64,000 nt of DNA from Vulcanisaeta moutnovskia 768-28 (GTDB taxonomy: Archaea; Thermoproteota; Thermoprotei; Thermoproteales; Thermocladiaceae), in NCBI RefSeq assembly GCF_000190315.1, contig NC_015151.1:310001-374000 (forward strand). The letters are read 5' to 3'. Positions 53,303-62,568 of this stretch are shown piece after piece. The notes beneath the pieces were generated by a model. The model saw only the letters and a list, made by a program, of their open reading frames with translations. It searched no databases and was not told where the DNA came from. The position numbers and the translations under genes are program-made. Within the stretch, counting starts at the first letter, position 1; every line of letters begins with the position of its first letter.

Positions 53303-54079
53303 ATGCTTAATATACAGAGAAGCATACCAATACCTAGGATAGGCCTTGAGAAGCTCGTAAATTATATACTAACGATTGGTGAGAATCCTGGAATTAATTG
53401 TGCAGCTATTAAGGATAAGGGTTTGGACATTGGTAAGGGAAGGGGTGATATAACTAGGTTTTTCCAGAGGATTGGGATAATAGAGGTTTATGGAAATTGT
53501 AACATTAAGCTTACTAATATTGGTAATGTAGTGTATAGGGCATTAAACGAAGATTTAACGTTAGCAAAAATGCTGCTTCATCTAATACTATATAGAGAGT
53601 TACCTCATTACAGGTTATTAATTGACTTAATAAGCGATAATAGGTCTATAAGTGTTTCTGAGCTTCATGAATTAATAAATCAAAAAATGAGGGAGTTATC
53701 ACCAACTGCCTGGCTTAATGAAGTTGCCTTTAAGGCGATAATCGGTCTTGCAACCGATCTTGAGGTAGTGAATGTAGAGAATGGTAGAATTGGTATAAAA
53801 TATACGGCATCCGTAAGCGAGTGCATAAAGGGGTCAATGGTAACCTTAAACACACAAAAAATCCTTAGACTGGATAACCTAAATGACTGTCTTAAGCGAT
53901 TGCTTAGGAATATTGACATAAAGCCGTTACTAATTAACAATTTAGATAGTTGTGTTGAGCCGATAGTAGCTCCAGGACTCGCAGGTCCTAAATCAACGTA
54001 TTTCAAAATAATTAACGAAGACTGTGTAATCAAGCAGATTATTAATACCATTTTAAGTATGCCAATAATAGATAGATAA
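53303..54079 (+). CDS. Hypothetical winged-helix-like protein
   Basis: A 258-aa protein of unknown family. Residues about 12-80 (LEKLVNYILTIGENPGINCAAIKDKGLDIG, DITRFFQRIGII) look like a winged helix domain with the HTH in INCAAIKDKGL. A second helical segment SVSELHELINQKMRELSP follows. The remainder is mixed. A TGTAAATAAAT element near 53268-53278 is about 30 nt before the ATG, consistent with a leaderless message. It faces the zinc ribbon gene across the repeat-bearing gap and could bind those repeats. It abuts the DUF35 gene (convergent). Confidence 0.55.
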   Translation: MLNIQRSIPIPRIGLEKLVNYILTIGENPGINCAAIKDKGLDIGKGRGDITRFFQRIGIIEVYGNCNIKLTNIGNVVYRALNEDLTLAKMLLHLILYRELPHYRLLIDLISDNRSISVSELHELINQKMRELSPTAWLNEVAFKAIIGLATDLEVVNVENGRIGIKYTASVSECIKGSMVTLNTQKILRLDNLNDCLKRLLRNIDIKPLLINNLDSCVEPIVAPGLAGPKSTYFKIINEDCVIKQIINTILSMPIIDR

Positions 54080-54562
54080 TCAGCATTGTTTGTTTTTTAG
54101 TTGGAATGTTATTATGTACTTATTGTGTTTCTCGATGTACGTTGTGCTGAGTATTACCTCATCACCGATTTTAACGCACCTCTCATCCTTAACATTGATG
54201 AGCCAGCCCATGACCCTAACATTGCCAACCCTTGCAATCGCGATTATGTACGGCTCAAACTCCTCATAGCCCTGGGGTCTCGAGTAAACCCTGGTAAAGG
54301 TCTCGAGGATGCCCTCCCCAGGTAATTCAATCCACTCAACATCGCTTGAACCACAATATGGACAGTCAGCCTGCGGTGGGTAATAAACCGCGCCGCAAGA
54401 CCTGCACCTAGTTGCGTAGATCTTACCTTCCTTAAGACCATCCCAATACTTAACGGTCTTACTAATGGGTATCTTATGCCTATAGACTATTGGTACTGAG
54501 TCTATGGTAGGTCCCTCAGCCTTAACGGTCTTCCTGCTAGTTTTCTTCTCTGCCATGTCCAT
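54080..54562 (-). CDS. DUF35 OB-fold/zinc-ribbon protein (thiolase partner)
   Basis: A 160-aa protein with a zinc ribbon CRSCGAVYYPPQADCPYCG (about 53-71) and a C-terminal OB fold (about 75-155, LPGEGILETFTRVYSRPQGYEEFEPYIIAIARVG). DUF35 proteins bind acyl-CoA and bridge thiolase and HMG-CoA synthase in archaea. It sits next to a thiolase gene (overlap of 1 nt), the conserved arrangement. The HMG-CoA synthase of the mevalonate route is not in the window. Confidence 0.9.
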   Translation of the reverse strand: MDMAEKKTSRKTVKAEGPTIDSVPIVYRHKIPISKTVKYWDGLKEGKIYATRCRSCGAVYYPPQADCPYCGSSDVEWIELPGEGILETFTRVYSRPQGYEEFEPYIIAIARVGNVRVMGWLINVKDERCVKIGDEVILSTTYIEKHNKYIITFQLKNKQC

Positions 54563-55725
54563 TACCTCCTCAGTATTGTCACATAGCCATAATGACCAGT
54601 ACCACCAATATTATGGGCAAGGGCGATGTACCTCTTCAAAGGCGCCTGCCTACCACGTTCCCTCTCTTCCCTCAGCTGCTTAACCAGCTCATAAATCATA
54701 GCCAAACCAGTGGCACCAAGGGGATGACCCTTACCCAGGAGTCCACCGCTCAGGTTAACAGCGACCTTACCACCAATGTCGCTCTGCTCCTCCTCAATGA
54801 ATTTACCTCCCTTACCCTTTTCCACGAAGCCTAAGTCCTCGTATGCCATTATCTCGGCTATTGTGAAGCAATCATGTACCTCGGCAACCTCCACATCCCT
54901 TGGTTCGATACCTGCCTTCTTATAAGCCATCTGGGCGGCTATTTTTGTGGCCTTTAGGCTCACGTAGTCCTCACGCCTAGTTATGTTTGACGTATCGGAT
55001 GCATAACCAATTGCCTCAATCCAAACTGGAATATCAATGTGTAGTTTCTTAATCGCATCCTCACTGGCTACTATTGCCGCTGCGGCACCATCCGTTATTG
55101 CGGAACAATCGTAAAGCTTTAGAGGCCACGCAACAGGTCTTGACTTGAGGACATCCTCCACAGTTACCTCAAACTGAAACTGAGCCTTTGGGTTCCTAGC
55201 CGCGTACTTTTGGTTCTTAACCCTAACCAAGGCTAACTGTTCCTCTGTTGTTCCGAAATTAGCCATATGGGCTGTAGCATATAGGGCGTAATACGCCGGA
55301 AATGTCGTACCGTAGAAATGGTACTCCCAAAGATAATTACCACCTCTACCACCAACAGCCAGTGATGTTGCTGTGTCGACCTCATTCATCTTCTCCACAC
55401 CAATGGCCAGGGCTATGTTCACGAAGCCCGAGGCAACCATGTTATAGGCCACGGCTAACGCCGCACTACCAGTGGCACAGGCAGCCTCAACTCTCAATGG
55501 GCCCTTCTCACTGAAGCCACTATATTCATTGACTGGGACTGCTGGGTATAGCTCATACGTCCTAGTGCCTGCACTGCCAACAATCGATATATCAATATCC
55601 CTCTGTGTTAAGCCAGCATCCTCAAGGGCCTCCCCAACGGCCTCCCAAGCAAGCTCCTGAATCGTCACATCACCTCTAACACCAAAAACAGACTGACCAA
55701 CACCAATAATGCCGACTCTACGCAC
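54562..55725 (-). CDS. Thiolase (acetyl-CoA acetyltransferase-like)
   Basis: A 387-aa thiolase of the archaeal SCP-x-like group that condenses or cleaves acyl-CoAs. The nucleophilic Cys is in VEAACATGSAAL (residue 83). EVHDCFTIAEIMAYEDLG contains the catalytic His and the second Cys-like region, and NLSGGLLGKGHPLGATG contains the final His loop. With the DUF35 partner it likely supplies acetoacetyl-CoA for mevalonate synthesis or completes beta-oxidation. Both roles are possible. The sequence is intact. Confidence 0.92.
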   Translation of the reverse strand: MRRVGIIGVGQSVFGVRGDVTIQELAWEAVGEALEDAGLTQRDIDISIVGSAGTRTYELYPAVPVNEYSGFSEKGPLRVEAACATGSAALAVAYNMVASGFVNIALAIGVEKMNEVDTATSLAVGGRGGNYLWEYHFYGTTFPAYYALYATAHMANFGTTEEQLALVRVKNQKYAARNPKAQFQFEVTVEDVLKSRPVAWPLKLYDCSAITDGAAAAIVASEDAIKKLHIDIPVWIEAIGYASDTSNITRREDYVSLKATKIAAQMAYKKAGIEPRDVEVAEVHDCFTIAEIMAYEDLGFVEKGKGGKFIEEEQSDIGGKVAVNLSGGLLGKGHPLGATGLAMIYELVKQLREERERGRQAPLKRYIALAHNIGGTGHYGYVTILRR

Positions 55726-55849
55726 GATATGTTTCGTAGTAAGGATCTAATAAGATTGTCCTCTGGGTATAGTATTTATTGTTATAGATATTATATAATA
55801 TCGCCTCTTTTTATTCATTTATTATTTATTATCATATTACGAGCTATGA

Positions 55850-55966
55850 ATGATGGAGTTTCCATTCACAGAAATGATAGATAATCCATGGATAAAGATA
55901 CTTAGTAGGTATCCTACTCAGAAAGATCGTGAGGTTCTTAGAAAGATCGACTTTGTTCAATTATGA
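55850..55966 (+). CDS. Small 38-codon ORF, doubtful
   Basis: The frame starts with two ATGs and encodes EFPFTEMIDNPWIKILSRYP followed by TQKDREVLRKIDFVQL. It ends exactly before the 3' end of the convergent presenilin-like gene. The amino acid composition is protein-like (mixed hydrophobic and charged) and AT-rich TATA-like DNA lies upstream, but there is no family match or conservation evidence. It may also be a leftover of a longer gene. Confidence 0.25.
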   Translation: MMEFPFTEMIDNPWIKILSRYPTQKDREVLRKIDFVQL

Positions 55967-56872
55967 TTATATTGTGATTGTTATTAGGTATAAAAGTGGA
56001 ATTGAACCAAGTAGTATTGGTATCGGTAAGGCAGGTGCGTATTTCTTTATCGGCAGTATGTATTTAAACGTTATAAATAGGCCCACAAGGATTCCTATCA
56101 ATGAAGTTAATGAAGCCAATGCGCTTTGTATGAATGTAAAGTCATGAGTAATGTATTGAAGCATTGTTAATGAAACCAGTGTTGCATACAGCACCAGGTC
56201 ACCAACGCCAATGCCTATACCATCCATGTCTAGAATTAACCCTCTAAGTATTGGATACTTACCCTCGCCATATTTGGAAAGTTCAGTTACTAATCTACCG
56301 AGTAATCCCCTATACACCATTATTATGTCATAGAGCGGTAGCGCAACTAATAGGATTGCCAATGTCCAGGCAGGTAAAGCAATAGTGAATATCACACCTG
56401 CCATTGAACTATATGCGCTTATTGCCAGGGCTCTAACTATGGTGTTCTTAGCCTTAATTGCGGCGTACATTATTAATGCGCTAATTATGATGGCTATTAT
56501 GAATATTGATAATGGGTAATTGATTAATGGGGTTGCCTCGTATCCATATACATAGGTCATTGTGTAGAATAGTACGGAGCTCACTATAACGATTGCCAAT
56601 AATACGTTTTTCAAGGTCTCAAATGTCCTTATAAGTCCTCGCCTTATCAATCGATATATTATGTACGTAGCTATTATCATAATTATTATTATCACGGCCA
56701 CATTGTATAAACCAGCGCTTGAAGTATTTACGGATTGAAATGGTGGGCCCGCAGGTACTTGCGTCTCGCCAATATTTATTAGGCTTAATATGAGAATTAC
56801 AGCTATTATTGGCGACGTTAATGGTAATAACAAATGAGACATCTTAATAATGCGTTCCTCACTCTTTGGCAC
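55967..56872 (-). CDS. Presenilin/signal-peptide-peptidase-like aspartyl protease
   Basis: A 301-aa protein with about nine transmembrane segments and the three diagnostic motifs of GxGD intramembrane proteases in the right order: YD in LPLYDIIMVY (Asp 182), GVGD at 222-225 and PAL at 280-282. The catalytic aspartates lie in the predicted membrane segments. Archaeal presenilin homologues (PSH) cleave single-pass membrane proteins within the membrane. The N-terminal half is another membrane domain. Substrates are unknown. It converges with the small doubtful ORF and is upstream of nothing on its strand except the gap to the thiolase gene. Confidence 0.85.
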   Translation of the reverse strand: MPKSEERIIKMSHLLLPLTSPIIAVILILSLINIGETQVPAGPPFQSVNTSSAGLYNVAVIIIIMIIATYIIYRLIRRGLIRTFETLKNVLLAIVIVSSVLFYTMTYVYGYEATPLINYPLSIFIIAIIISALIMYAAIKAKNTIVRALAISAYSSMAGVIFTIALPAWTLAILLVALPLYDIIMVYRGLLGRLVTELSKYGEGKYPILRGLILDMDGIGIGVGDLVLYATLVSLTMLQYITHDFTFIQSALASLTSLIGILVGLFITFKYILPIKKYAPALPIPILLGSIPLLYLITITI

Positions 56873-56912
56873 ACATCATGGTTAAAGTATTGATTTATAA
56901 CCTTAACTAACT

Positions 56913-58487
56913 TCAGTATTTGGATAAATTGTTGATGAACCTTAAGAAGTTAGACCAGTATGCCTTGGTCATGTTTATATCCCTAGAGAATAGGTCCCTA
57001 ATATCCTCAATATTCATGAGTATCATGGCAATCCTATCAAGACCCATACCGAATGCCAAAACCCTGCTTTTCCTGAGTCCAAGGGGCATTATTACCTCAG
57101 GTCTAAACATTCCTGAGCCAACGAATTCAATCCAACCAAGCTTTTCATGAAATGCATAACCCTCTGCAGACGGGCTTGTGAATGGGAAGTAGGCTGGTTT
57201 AAACATGACCTTTTTCAAACCCATACCCTTAGCCAATGCCTCAAGAATTCCCAGCAGGTGCTTAAAGCTTAGTTTCTCTCCAACAACAATTCCATCTGCC
57301 TGGTGAAACTCCATGGAATGCTTCGGGTCAAGGATCTCGGGTCTAAACACCCTATCAATGGTGAATACCCTGTACTCGCCATCACCACGCTTATAGAGTG
57401 TCCTTACAGAGACAGACGTTGTTTGTGTTCTTAATACCAGTCTGACAGCCCTACTTGGGTCCCACTTATAGCCCCAGCCTCTTGAACCTGTTATCCAGCC
57501 ATTCTCATGAGTATGCGCAACCCTACTTATCAATTCATTATCAAGCAACTTACCAGTACTTGGGTACTTAAGGAAGTAGGTGTCATGTATTTCCCTAGCA
57601 GGGTGATCCTGTGCCTGGAATAGAGCATCAAAGTTCCAGAACTCAAGTTCTATATGTGGTCCGTAAACCTCCTCAAAGCCCAGTGATACGAAGACCTCCT
57701 TCACGAATTTAATGAATTCGGAGAAAAAGTGTTTAGTTACTATGGGTGCTTGTGGTGGTGGTATTGATAGATCAAACCTTTTAATTATCATATTCCTCCA
57801 ATTACCGCTCGTTATTAGTTCGGGTGTTAATGCAGTGACGACAACACCAACCTTTATTAATTCTCTATCCATTAGTTCACGTGCACTATTTGTGATCATT
57901 AACTCGATAATACTCCTCTCCCTAATCCTAACGATACCTCTCTTAAGGAATTCCTGGACAATAGGCTTAATGACGTCTGGTACCTCATCCTCAAAAACAC
58001 CATTCTTTATTTGAGTTAATAAGTCCTGCCTATTATTCACAATGTTGATCTTGTCCTCGGCAATTGCCTCAATAATACCCCTATTAATCCTAATAATACC
58101 TAGCCTACTTAATGTGGATAATGCATAATTAACCTCATTAGGCATTAATAAAATGCCATACTCTCTCGCGATATTAGGTACTTCATTAATACCTGGTTTA
58201 CAACCACAATTTAATAGCACCTTTACTAACCTAACTTCAGGAAGTCCAACTTCAAGATACCTTTTACCCTCTTCTGTTAATTCAATGATTCTTTTTATTG
58301 CCTTACTAACATGTATTAAGCCTAGGTTCTCTAGCTCTGCAATACTTCTCATGAGGGAATTCGCGTCCGTGCCAAGCTTGGATGCGACCTCATCAATTCT
58401 TACCGGTATATTGCTGTCCTTTAATGATTTTAATATATCAAATTCCTGCTGTGGTAGTATTATCTCCTTATTCTTGTCATTGTTCAT
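56913..58487 (-). CDS. pheS: Phenylalanyl-tRNA synthetase, alpha subunit
   Basis: A 524-aa archaeal alpha chain. The first 200 residues contain two or three winged-helix-like DNA- or tRNA-binding modules (PQQEFDILKSLKDSNIPVRIDEVASKLG and similar), the usual extension of the archaeal/eukaryal form. The catalytic class II core has motif 2 (RTLYKRGDGEYRVFTIDRVFRPE, TSVS) and motif 3 (GMGLDRIAMI). The HPLSM loop equivalent is present as DHPAREIHDTYF. Active-site residues look complete. Confidence 0.95.
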   Translation of the reverse strand: MNNDKNKEIILPQQEFDILKSLKDSNIPVRIDEVASKLGTDANSLMRSIAELENLGLIHVSKAIKRIIELTEEGKRYLEVGLPEVRLVKVLLNCGCKPGINEVPNIAREYGILLMPNEVNYALSTLSRLGIIRINRGIIEAIAEDKINIVNNRQDLLTQIKNGVFEDEVPDVIKPIVQEFLKRGIVRIRERSIIELMITNSARELMDRELIKVGVVVTALTPELITSGNWRNMIIKRFDLSIPPPQAPIVTKHFFSEFIKFVKEVFVSLGFEEVYGPHIELEFWNFDALFQAQDHPAREIHDTYFLKYPSTGKLLDNELISRVAHTHENGWITGSRGWGYKWDPSRAVRLVLRTQTTSVSVRTLYKRGDGEYRVFTIDRVFRPEILDPKHSMEFHQADGIVVGEKLSFKHLLGILEALAKGMGLKKVMFKPAYFPFTSPSAEGYAFHEKLGWIEFVGSGMFRPEVIMPLGLRKSRVLAFGMGLDRIAMILMNIEDIRDLFSRDINMTKAYWSNFLRFINNLSKY

Positions 58488-58616
58488 TCGTATACATTAA
58501 TCAATCATTCCTCATGTCTTATAAGGATTACTCAGGGTGTTACATTGGGTCCTAGGATAAATATATAGCATACATAATGGATAATGCTAAAAAATACATA
58601 GTGGAGATTTCTCGTG

Positions 58617-59411
58617 ATGGAAGTATTAGTTCTCGTAAAGCTGGCTCTTGATACGGGACAACTGAGAATTAGCGAGACAAAGATAGATACAGAATCTACG
58701 CCGCTAAAGATAAGCGATATTGATAGAAATGCTGTTGAGGAGGCTGTTAGGATTAAGGAAAAGGCGGGTGGTAGAGTCCGTGTAATTACTGTACTTAAGT
58801 ATGGTCCATTAACAAGGAGACAACAGGAGGCTGAGAGCTTACTTAGGGAGGCATTGGCCATGGGTGCTGATGAGGCATATTTAATAGTCGATAATGCCCT
58901 AATTAATAGTGATCAATTATTGACGGCTAAGGCCATTGCCGCCACAGTAAGGAGGTTGGGTAATTATGACTTAATAATCGCAGGTGAGGCTACAATAGAT
59001 GGATATACAAGCCAGGTTGGTCCTAGGGTAGCCGCTGAATTAGGAATTCCCGTCATTTCCTTCGTTAGAGAACTAAAGGTTGAGGGTAATAAGGTAATTG
59101 CTAAGCGCGACCTTGAGGAGGCTGTACAGACAGTGGAGGCTCAATTACCTGTACTGGTCACTGTTACTAGGGAGATAAATGTTCCAAGAATACCACCATT
59201 ACTTCAGATAAGGGCCGCAATGAAGAAGCCCATAAATAGATTGAGCCTTACTGATCTCGGTATTTCCATTAAATCATTGGTTGAGGTGAAGAATATAGTG
59301 CCAATACAGGTTAAGAGGAAGGGCGTGATAATTAAGGATGGTACCGTTGATGAAAAGGTGGATAAATTGATACAAGAATTAATTCAAGATGGTATAATAA
59401 CTCCGAGGTGA
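58617..59411 (+). CDS. etfB: Electron transfer flavoprotein, beta subunit
   Basis: A 264-aa EtfB (FixA-like). It opens EVLVLVKLALDTGQLRI, with the KxVD-type start replaced by KLALD, then NAVEEAVRIKEKAGGRVRVITV, AMGADEAYLIVD and DLIIAGEATIDGYTSQVGPRVAAELGIPVISFV, the AMP- or FAD-binding loop. It accepts electrons from acyl-CoA dehydrogenases or other donors. ATG 58617 is preferred (GTG 58614 also in frame). Its stop overlaps the etfA start. Confidence 0.93.
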   Translation: MEVLVLVKLALDTGQLRISETKIDTESTPLKISDIDRNAVEEAVRIKEKAGGRVRVITVLKYGPLTRRQQEAESLLREALAMGADEAYLIVDNALINSDQLLTAKAIAATVRRLGNYDLIIAGEATIDGYTSQVGPRVAAELGIPVISFVRELKVEGNKVIAKRDLEEAVQTVEAQLPVLVTVTREINVPRIPPLLQIRAAMKKPINRLSLTDLGISIKSLVEVKNIVPIQVKRKGVIIKDGTVDEKVDKLIQELIQDGIITPR

Positions 59412-60334
59412 TGGGTGTGGCGAAGGTTCTTGTAATAGGTTCAATTAATGATGCAGGACTAATAGGGCTGGTACAGAAGGTAGATAATCCTGAAGTACAT
59501 TATTTAATGCTTGGAACTGGTGATGCATCTCAACTGGGCAGGTATGGTGTTGCTAAGGTTTACTTGTTAACCACGCAGGTTGATGAATTATCATTTTCCG
59601 AGACGCTAATAGATCTGATAAAGTCTAATGATTACTCAGTGATTATAGGTCCAGCGAGTAAGTTCCTTAAGACGGTAATGCCCATTGTTGCGCAGAAACT
59701 ATTGGCTCCATTGATCGTGGATGTTATTGATCTAAAGCAGAGTGGTACCGTATTCGAAATAACGTATAATGGTATAGGAAATAGGGCTCAAGTAACTGTT
59801 AAGGTGTCTGATAGGATATTTCTAATGGCTCCGTCAGCACGCTTTAAACCCAATGAGAAGGCAACTACGGTAACTACCGAGACTTTACAACCTAAGACTG
59901 TTACGGGCATTAAGGTTGTTTCTACTGAGGAGAAGCCTAAGGGTAAGGTTAGGATTGAGGATGCTGAGTTAATTGTTTCTGTGGGTAGGGGCTTTAAGAA
60001 GCAGGAGGATCTTAAGCTCGCCTTTGAGTTGGCTGAGGTTCTTGGGGCCGAGATTGGTTGTTCAAGGCCAATAGCCGCGGATTTGAAGTGGCTCAGTGAG
60101 GATCACTGGGTCGGGCTAAGCGGTCACAAGGTCAGACCAAAACTATACATGGCAATAGGCATAAGCGGACAGCCACAACACCTTGCCGGAATGATGGAGG
60201 CAAAGACAGTGGTGGTAATAAACAACGACCCAAACGCACCATTCCTCAAAAACTGCGACTACGGCGTTGTTGAGGATCTATATAAATTCGTTCCAGCACT
60301 AACAAAGAAGCTCCGTGAATTGCTTAAAAAATAA
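59411..60334 (+). CDS. etfA: Electron transfer flavoprotein, alpha subunit
   Basis: A 307-aa EtfA (FixB-like). The C-terminal FAD-binding domain (about 185-305) contains LIVSVGRGFKKQEDLKLAFELAEVLGAEIGCSRPIAAD, LSGHKVRPKLYMAIGISGQPQHLAGM and VVINNDPNAPFLKNCDYGVVEDLYKFVP, all normal. The overlap TGATG with etfB indicates coupling. With the next gene it forms an ETF-to-quinone module. No acyl-CoA dehydrogenase gene was found next to it. Confidence 0.95.
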   Translation: MGVAKVLVIGSINDAGLIGLVQKVDNPEVHYLMLGTGDASQLGRYGVAKVYLLTTQVDELSFSETLIDLIKSNDYSVIIGPASKFLKTVMPIVAQKLLAPLIVDVIDLKQSGTVFEITYNGIGNRAQVTVKVSDRIFLMAPSARFKPNEKATTVTTETLQPKTVTGIKVVSTEEKPKGKVRIEDAELIVSVGRGFKKQEDLKLAFELAEVLGAEIGCSRPIAADLKWLSEDHWVGLSGHKVRPKLYMAIGISGQPQHLAGMMEAKTVVVINNDPNAPFLKNCDYGVVEDLYKFVPALTKKLRELLKK

Positions 60335-60497
60335 AGTTAATGAAATAATTGTTTTTAATTTGATTTATTATTAATTTTTCTGATTATATTTATCTATTTT
60401 TAATAAGAAAATTTATAATTATTTATTTTAATTAAAACTATAGATATATAAAATAAAATATGATAATGCTTTAAAATATCGTGTCTTGCTTGTTTCG

Positions 60498-62528
60498 ATG
60501 GATTACACTCAATTATGCTATGCAGAGTATTTTGGTTTACCTAAAGAGTTATCTATGATTATTGTGTATAGTTTAGCATCATTAACGGTTATACTATTCT
60601 TTTACTTTCTTAAGCTTAGGTTAAATAGGTATGGTATTGGCCTTTGGGAATTCATATTAATATTGCTTAAGGGTTATAGGGCATGGTTACCATTTCTCTG
60701 GGATATTGCAACTCATAGGCGTTTCACTAAATATGAGAGTATTGGTGCCGTAGCTCACCTAATGATTCTCTATGCTTTACTATTATCGTTGATAGGCACA
60801 TTGATTGTTGCTGCTAATCAGTACATAGGCATAGTCACTGGTAAGGAGGTATTTTGCGGTTACTTCTTTCTGGGTTATAGTTTAGTCATGGATATTACTG
60901 CATGGGTTCTCTTCATAGGTTCTGCCCTGGGGATTTACAGGGTTCTTGGTAGGAAAGAACTATACACGAGAAACGAGTATTACACAAACTTACTGTTCCT
61001 TGTAGGATTCATGTACTTAGCCGTGAGTGGCGCCATAATTGAGAGCTATAGATTTATGCACATGGACCTCTGGCGTTATTGGATGTTCATGCCAAATGCT
61101 TTACTATTATCCTCAATAAGTTCATCAAGTGTTCTATACATGGTGATTTACTACACGCATTTTCCGCTGGCGTTCATATTAATAGCTATATTACCACTCA
61201 CGGCAATCTTCCACTCATTGCTTGGGCTCTACAATTACATAATTAATTATAAGAGACCTCTTGGTGAATTAAGCAAGCCGTTTGATTTAAAGGAATTAAC
61301 TGCTGAATCAGCAACTGAACTAAAGGTAGGCTTCTCAAATGTAACGGAGATCCCAAAGTTAAATAAGGCAGAAGCAATAGCATGCACAGATTGCTTCAGA
61401 TGTCAGGATGCGTGCCCAGCATATGCTGCGGGTAGACCCCTCTCACCTATGATGATAATAACGAAGATAAAGCATGGGCTTTATAATAATGATGACAAGT
61501 TAATAGATGGTTCTATTGCAGATGATGAGTTATGGGCATGCACAACATGTGGTGCATGCATGAATACATGCCCCGTTTACATAAGGCATGTTGATTACAT
61601 AATCGATATGAGGAGATACCTAGTCATGATTAACATGAGGATCGATCAAAAGAAATCAAGTCTATTGCTTAATCTATCCCAGTACAACAATTCAATGGGT
61701 ATGTCTAACTATGGCAGACATGATTGGCTAAAGGAATTAGGTGTTAAGACCATCCAGGAAAATCCAGGTTTTGAGTACTTACTATGGGTTGGTTGTATGG
61801 GTAGCTTTGACAATAGAACGAGGGATATAATAAAGTCTTTGATTGAAATCCTAAGGGAGGCCAATCTCCTGGATAAAATAGCTATACTAGGTGATGAGGA
61901 GACCTGTTGTGGTGATCCAGCAAGGAGGCTTGGTGAGGAGAGTAGGTTCCAGGAACTTGCACTTAATAATATTGAATTATTCAGGAAGTATAACGTGAGG
62001 AACATAATAACTATTTGCCCGCATGGATATAATACCTTCAAGAATGAATATCCGAAGATAGACTCATGGATGAGAAATATAAAGGTAATGCACCACTCAG
62101 AGTTCCTGGAGCAATTAATTAATGAAGGTAAGATAAGGATGAATAAGAATAATATCGTCTTCACGATACATGACCCATGCTATTTGGCCAGACATAATGG
62201 TGTTGTTAATCCCCAGAGAAATATTGTTAAGAAACTTGGTGAACTGAGAGAGACGAAGTACCACGGTACACAAACCTTCTGCTGCGGAGCTGGTGGCGCT
62301 AATTACTGGTATGATGTACCTGAGAAGAAGAGAATTAGCCATATAAGGCTTGAGCAGTTAATGGAGACGAATGCCCAAACGATAGTCACACTATGCCCAT
62401 TCTGCAATGCAATGCTCACTGATGCAGCAAGGATTAAGGGTGTTGAAGATAAGGTGAAGATACTAGATATAGCGGAAATTGTTAAGTCATCAATCATTAA
62501 GCCGCAGGAGGTTAAAGTTAGTGATTAA
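60498..62528 (+). CDS. EtfAB-linked membrane Fe-S oxidoreductase (HdrD/GlcF-like, NarI-like membrane part)
   Basis: A 676-aa protein. The N-terminal part (about 15-250) has six helices with histidines in AHLMILY and YTHFPLAF that could hold heme b. Two 4Fe-4S motifs follow, CTDCFRCQDAC (296-306) and CTTCGACMNTC (348-358). The C-terminal half has two cysteine-rich CCG domains (CC at 470-471, CCGAGG at 595-596), as in heterodisulfide reductase D. It probably takes electrons from EtfAB and reduces the quinone pool. ATG 60498 fits a TTTAAAATA element 26 nt upstream; a TTG at 60486 adds four residues. Confidence 0.88.
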   Translation: MDYTQLCYAEYFGLPKELSMIIVYSLASLTVILFFYFLKLRLNRYGIGLWEFILILLKGYRAWLPFLWDIATHRRFTKYESIGAVAHLMILYALLLSLIGTLIVAANQYIGIVTGKEVFCGYFFLGYSLVMDITAWVLFIGSALGIYRVLGRKELYTRNEYYTNLLFLVGFMYLAVSGAIIESYRFMHMDLWRYWMFMPNALLLSSISSSSVLYMVIYYTHFPLAFILIAILPLTAIFHSLLGLYNYIINYKRPLGELSKPFDLKELTAESATELKVGFSNVTEIPKLNKAEAIACTDCFRCQDACPAYAAGRPLSPMMIITKIKHGLYNNDDKLIDGSIADDELWACTTCGACMNTCPVYIRHVDYIIDMRRYLVMINMRIDQKKSSLLLNLSQYNNSMGMSNYGRHDWLKELGVKTIQENPGFEYLLWVGCMGSFDNRTRDIIKSLIEILREANLLDKIAILGDEETCCGDPARRLGEESRFQELALNNIELFRKYNVRNIITICPHGYNTFKNEYPKIDSWMRNIKVMHHSEFLEQLINEGKIRMNKNNIVFTIHDPCYLARHNGVVNPQRNIVKKLGELRETKYHGTQTFCCGAGGANYWYDVPEKKRISHIRLEQLMETNAQTIVTLCPFCNAMLTDAARIKGVEDKVKILDIAEIVKSSIIKPQEVKVSD

Positions 62529-62568
62529 ATGTAAAAATTAATTATTACCCCTTGGTTCTTGGTTTTTA

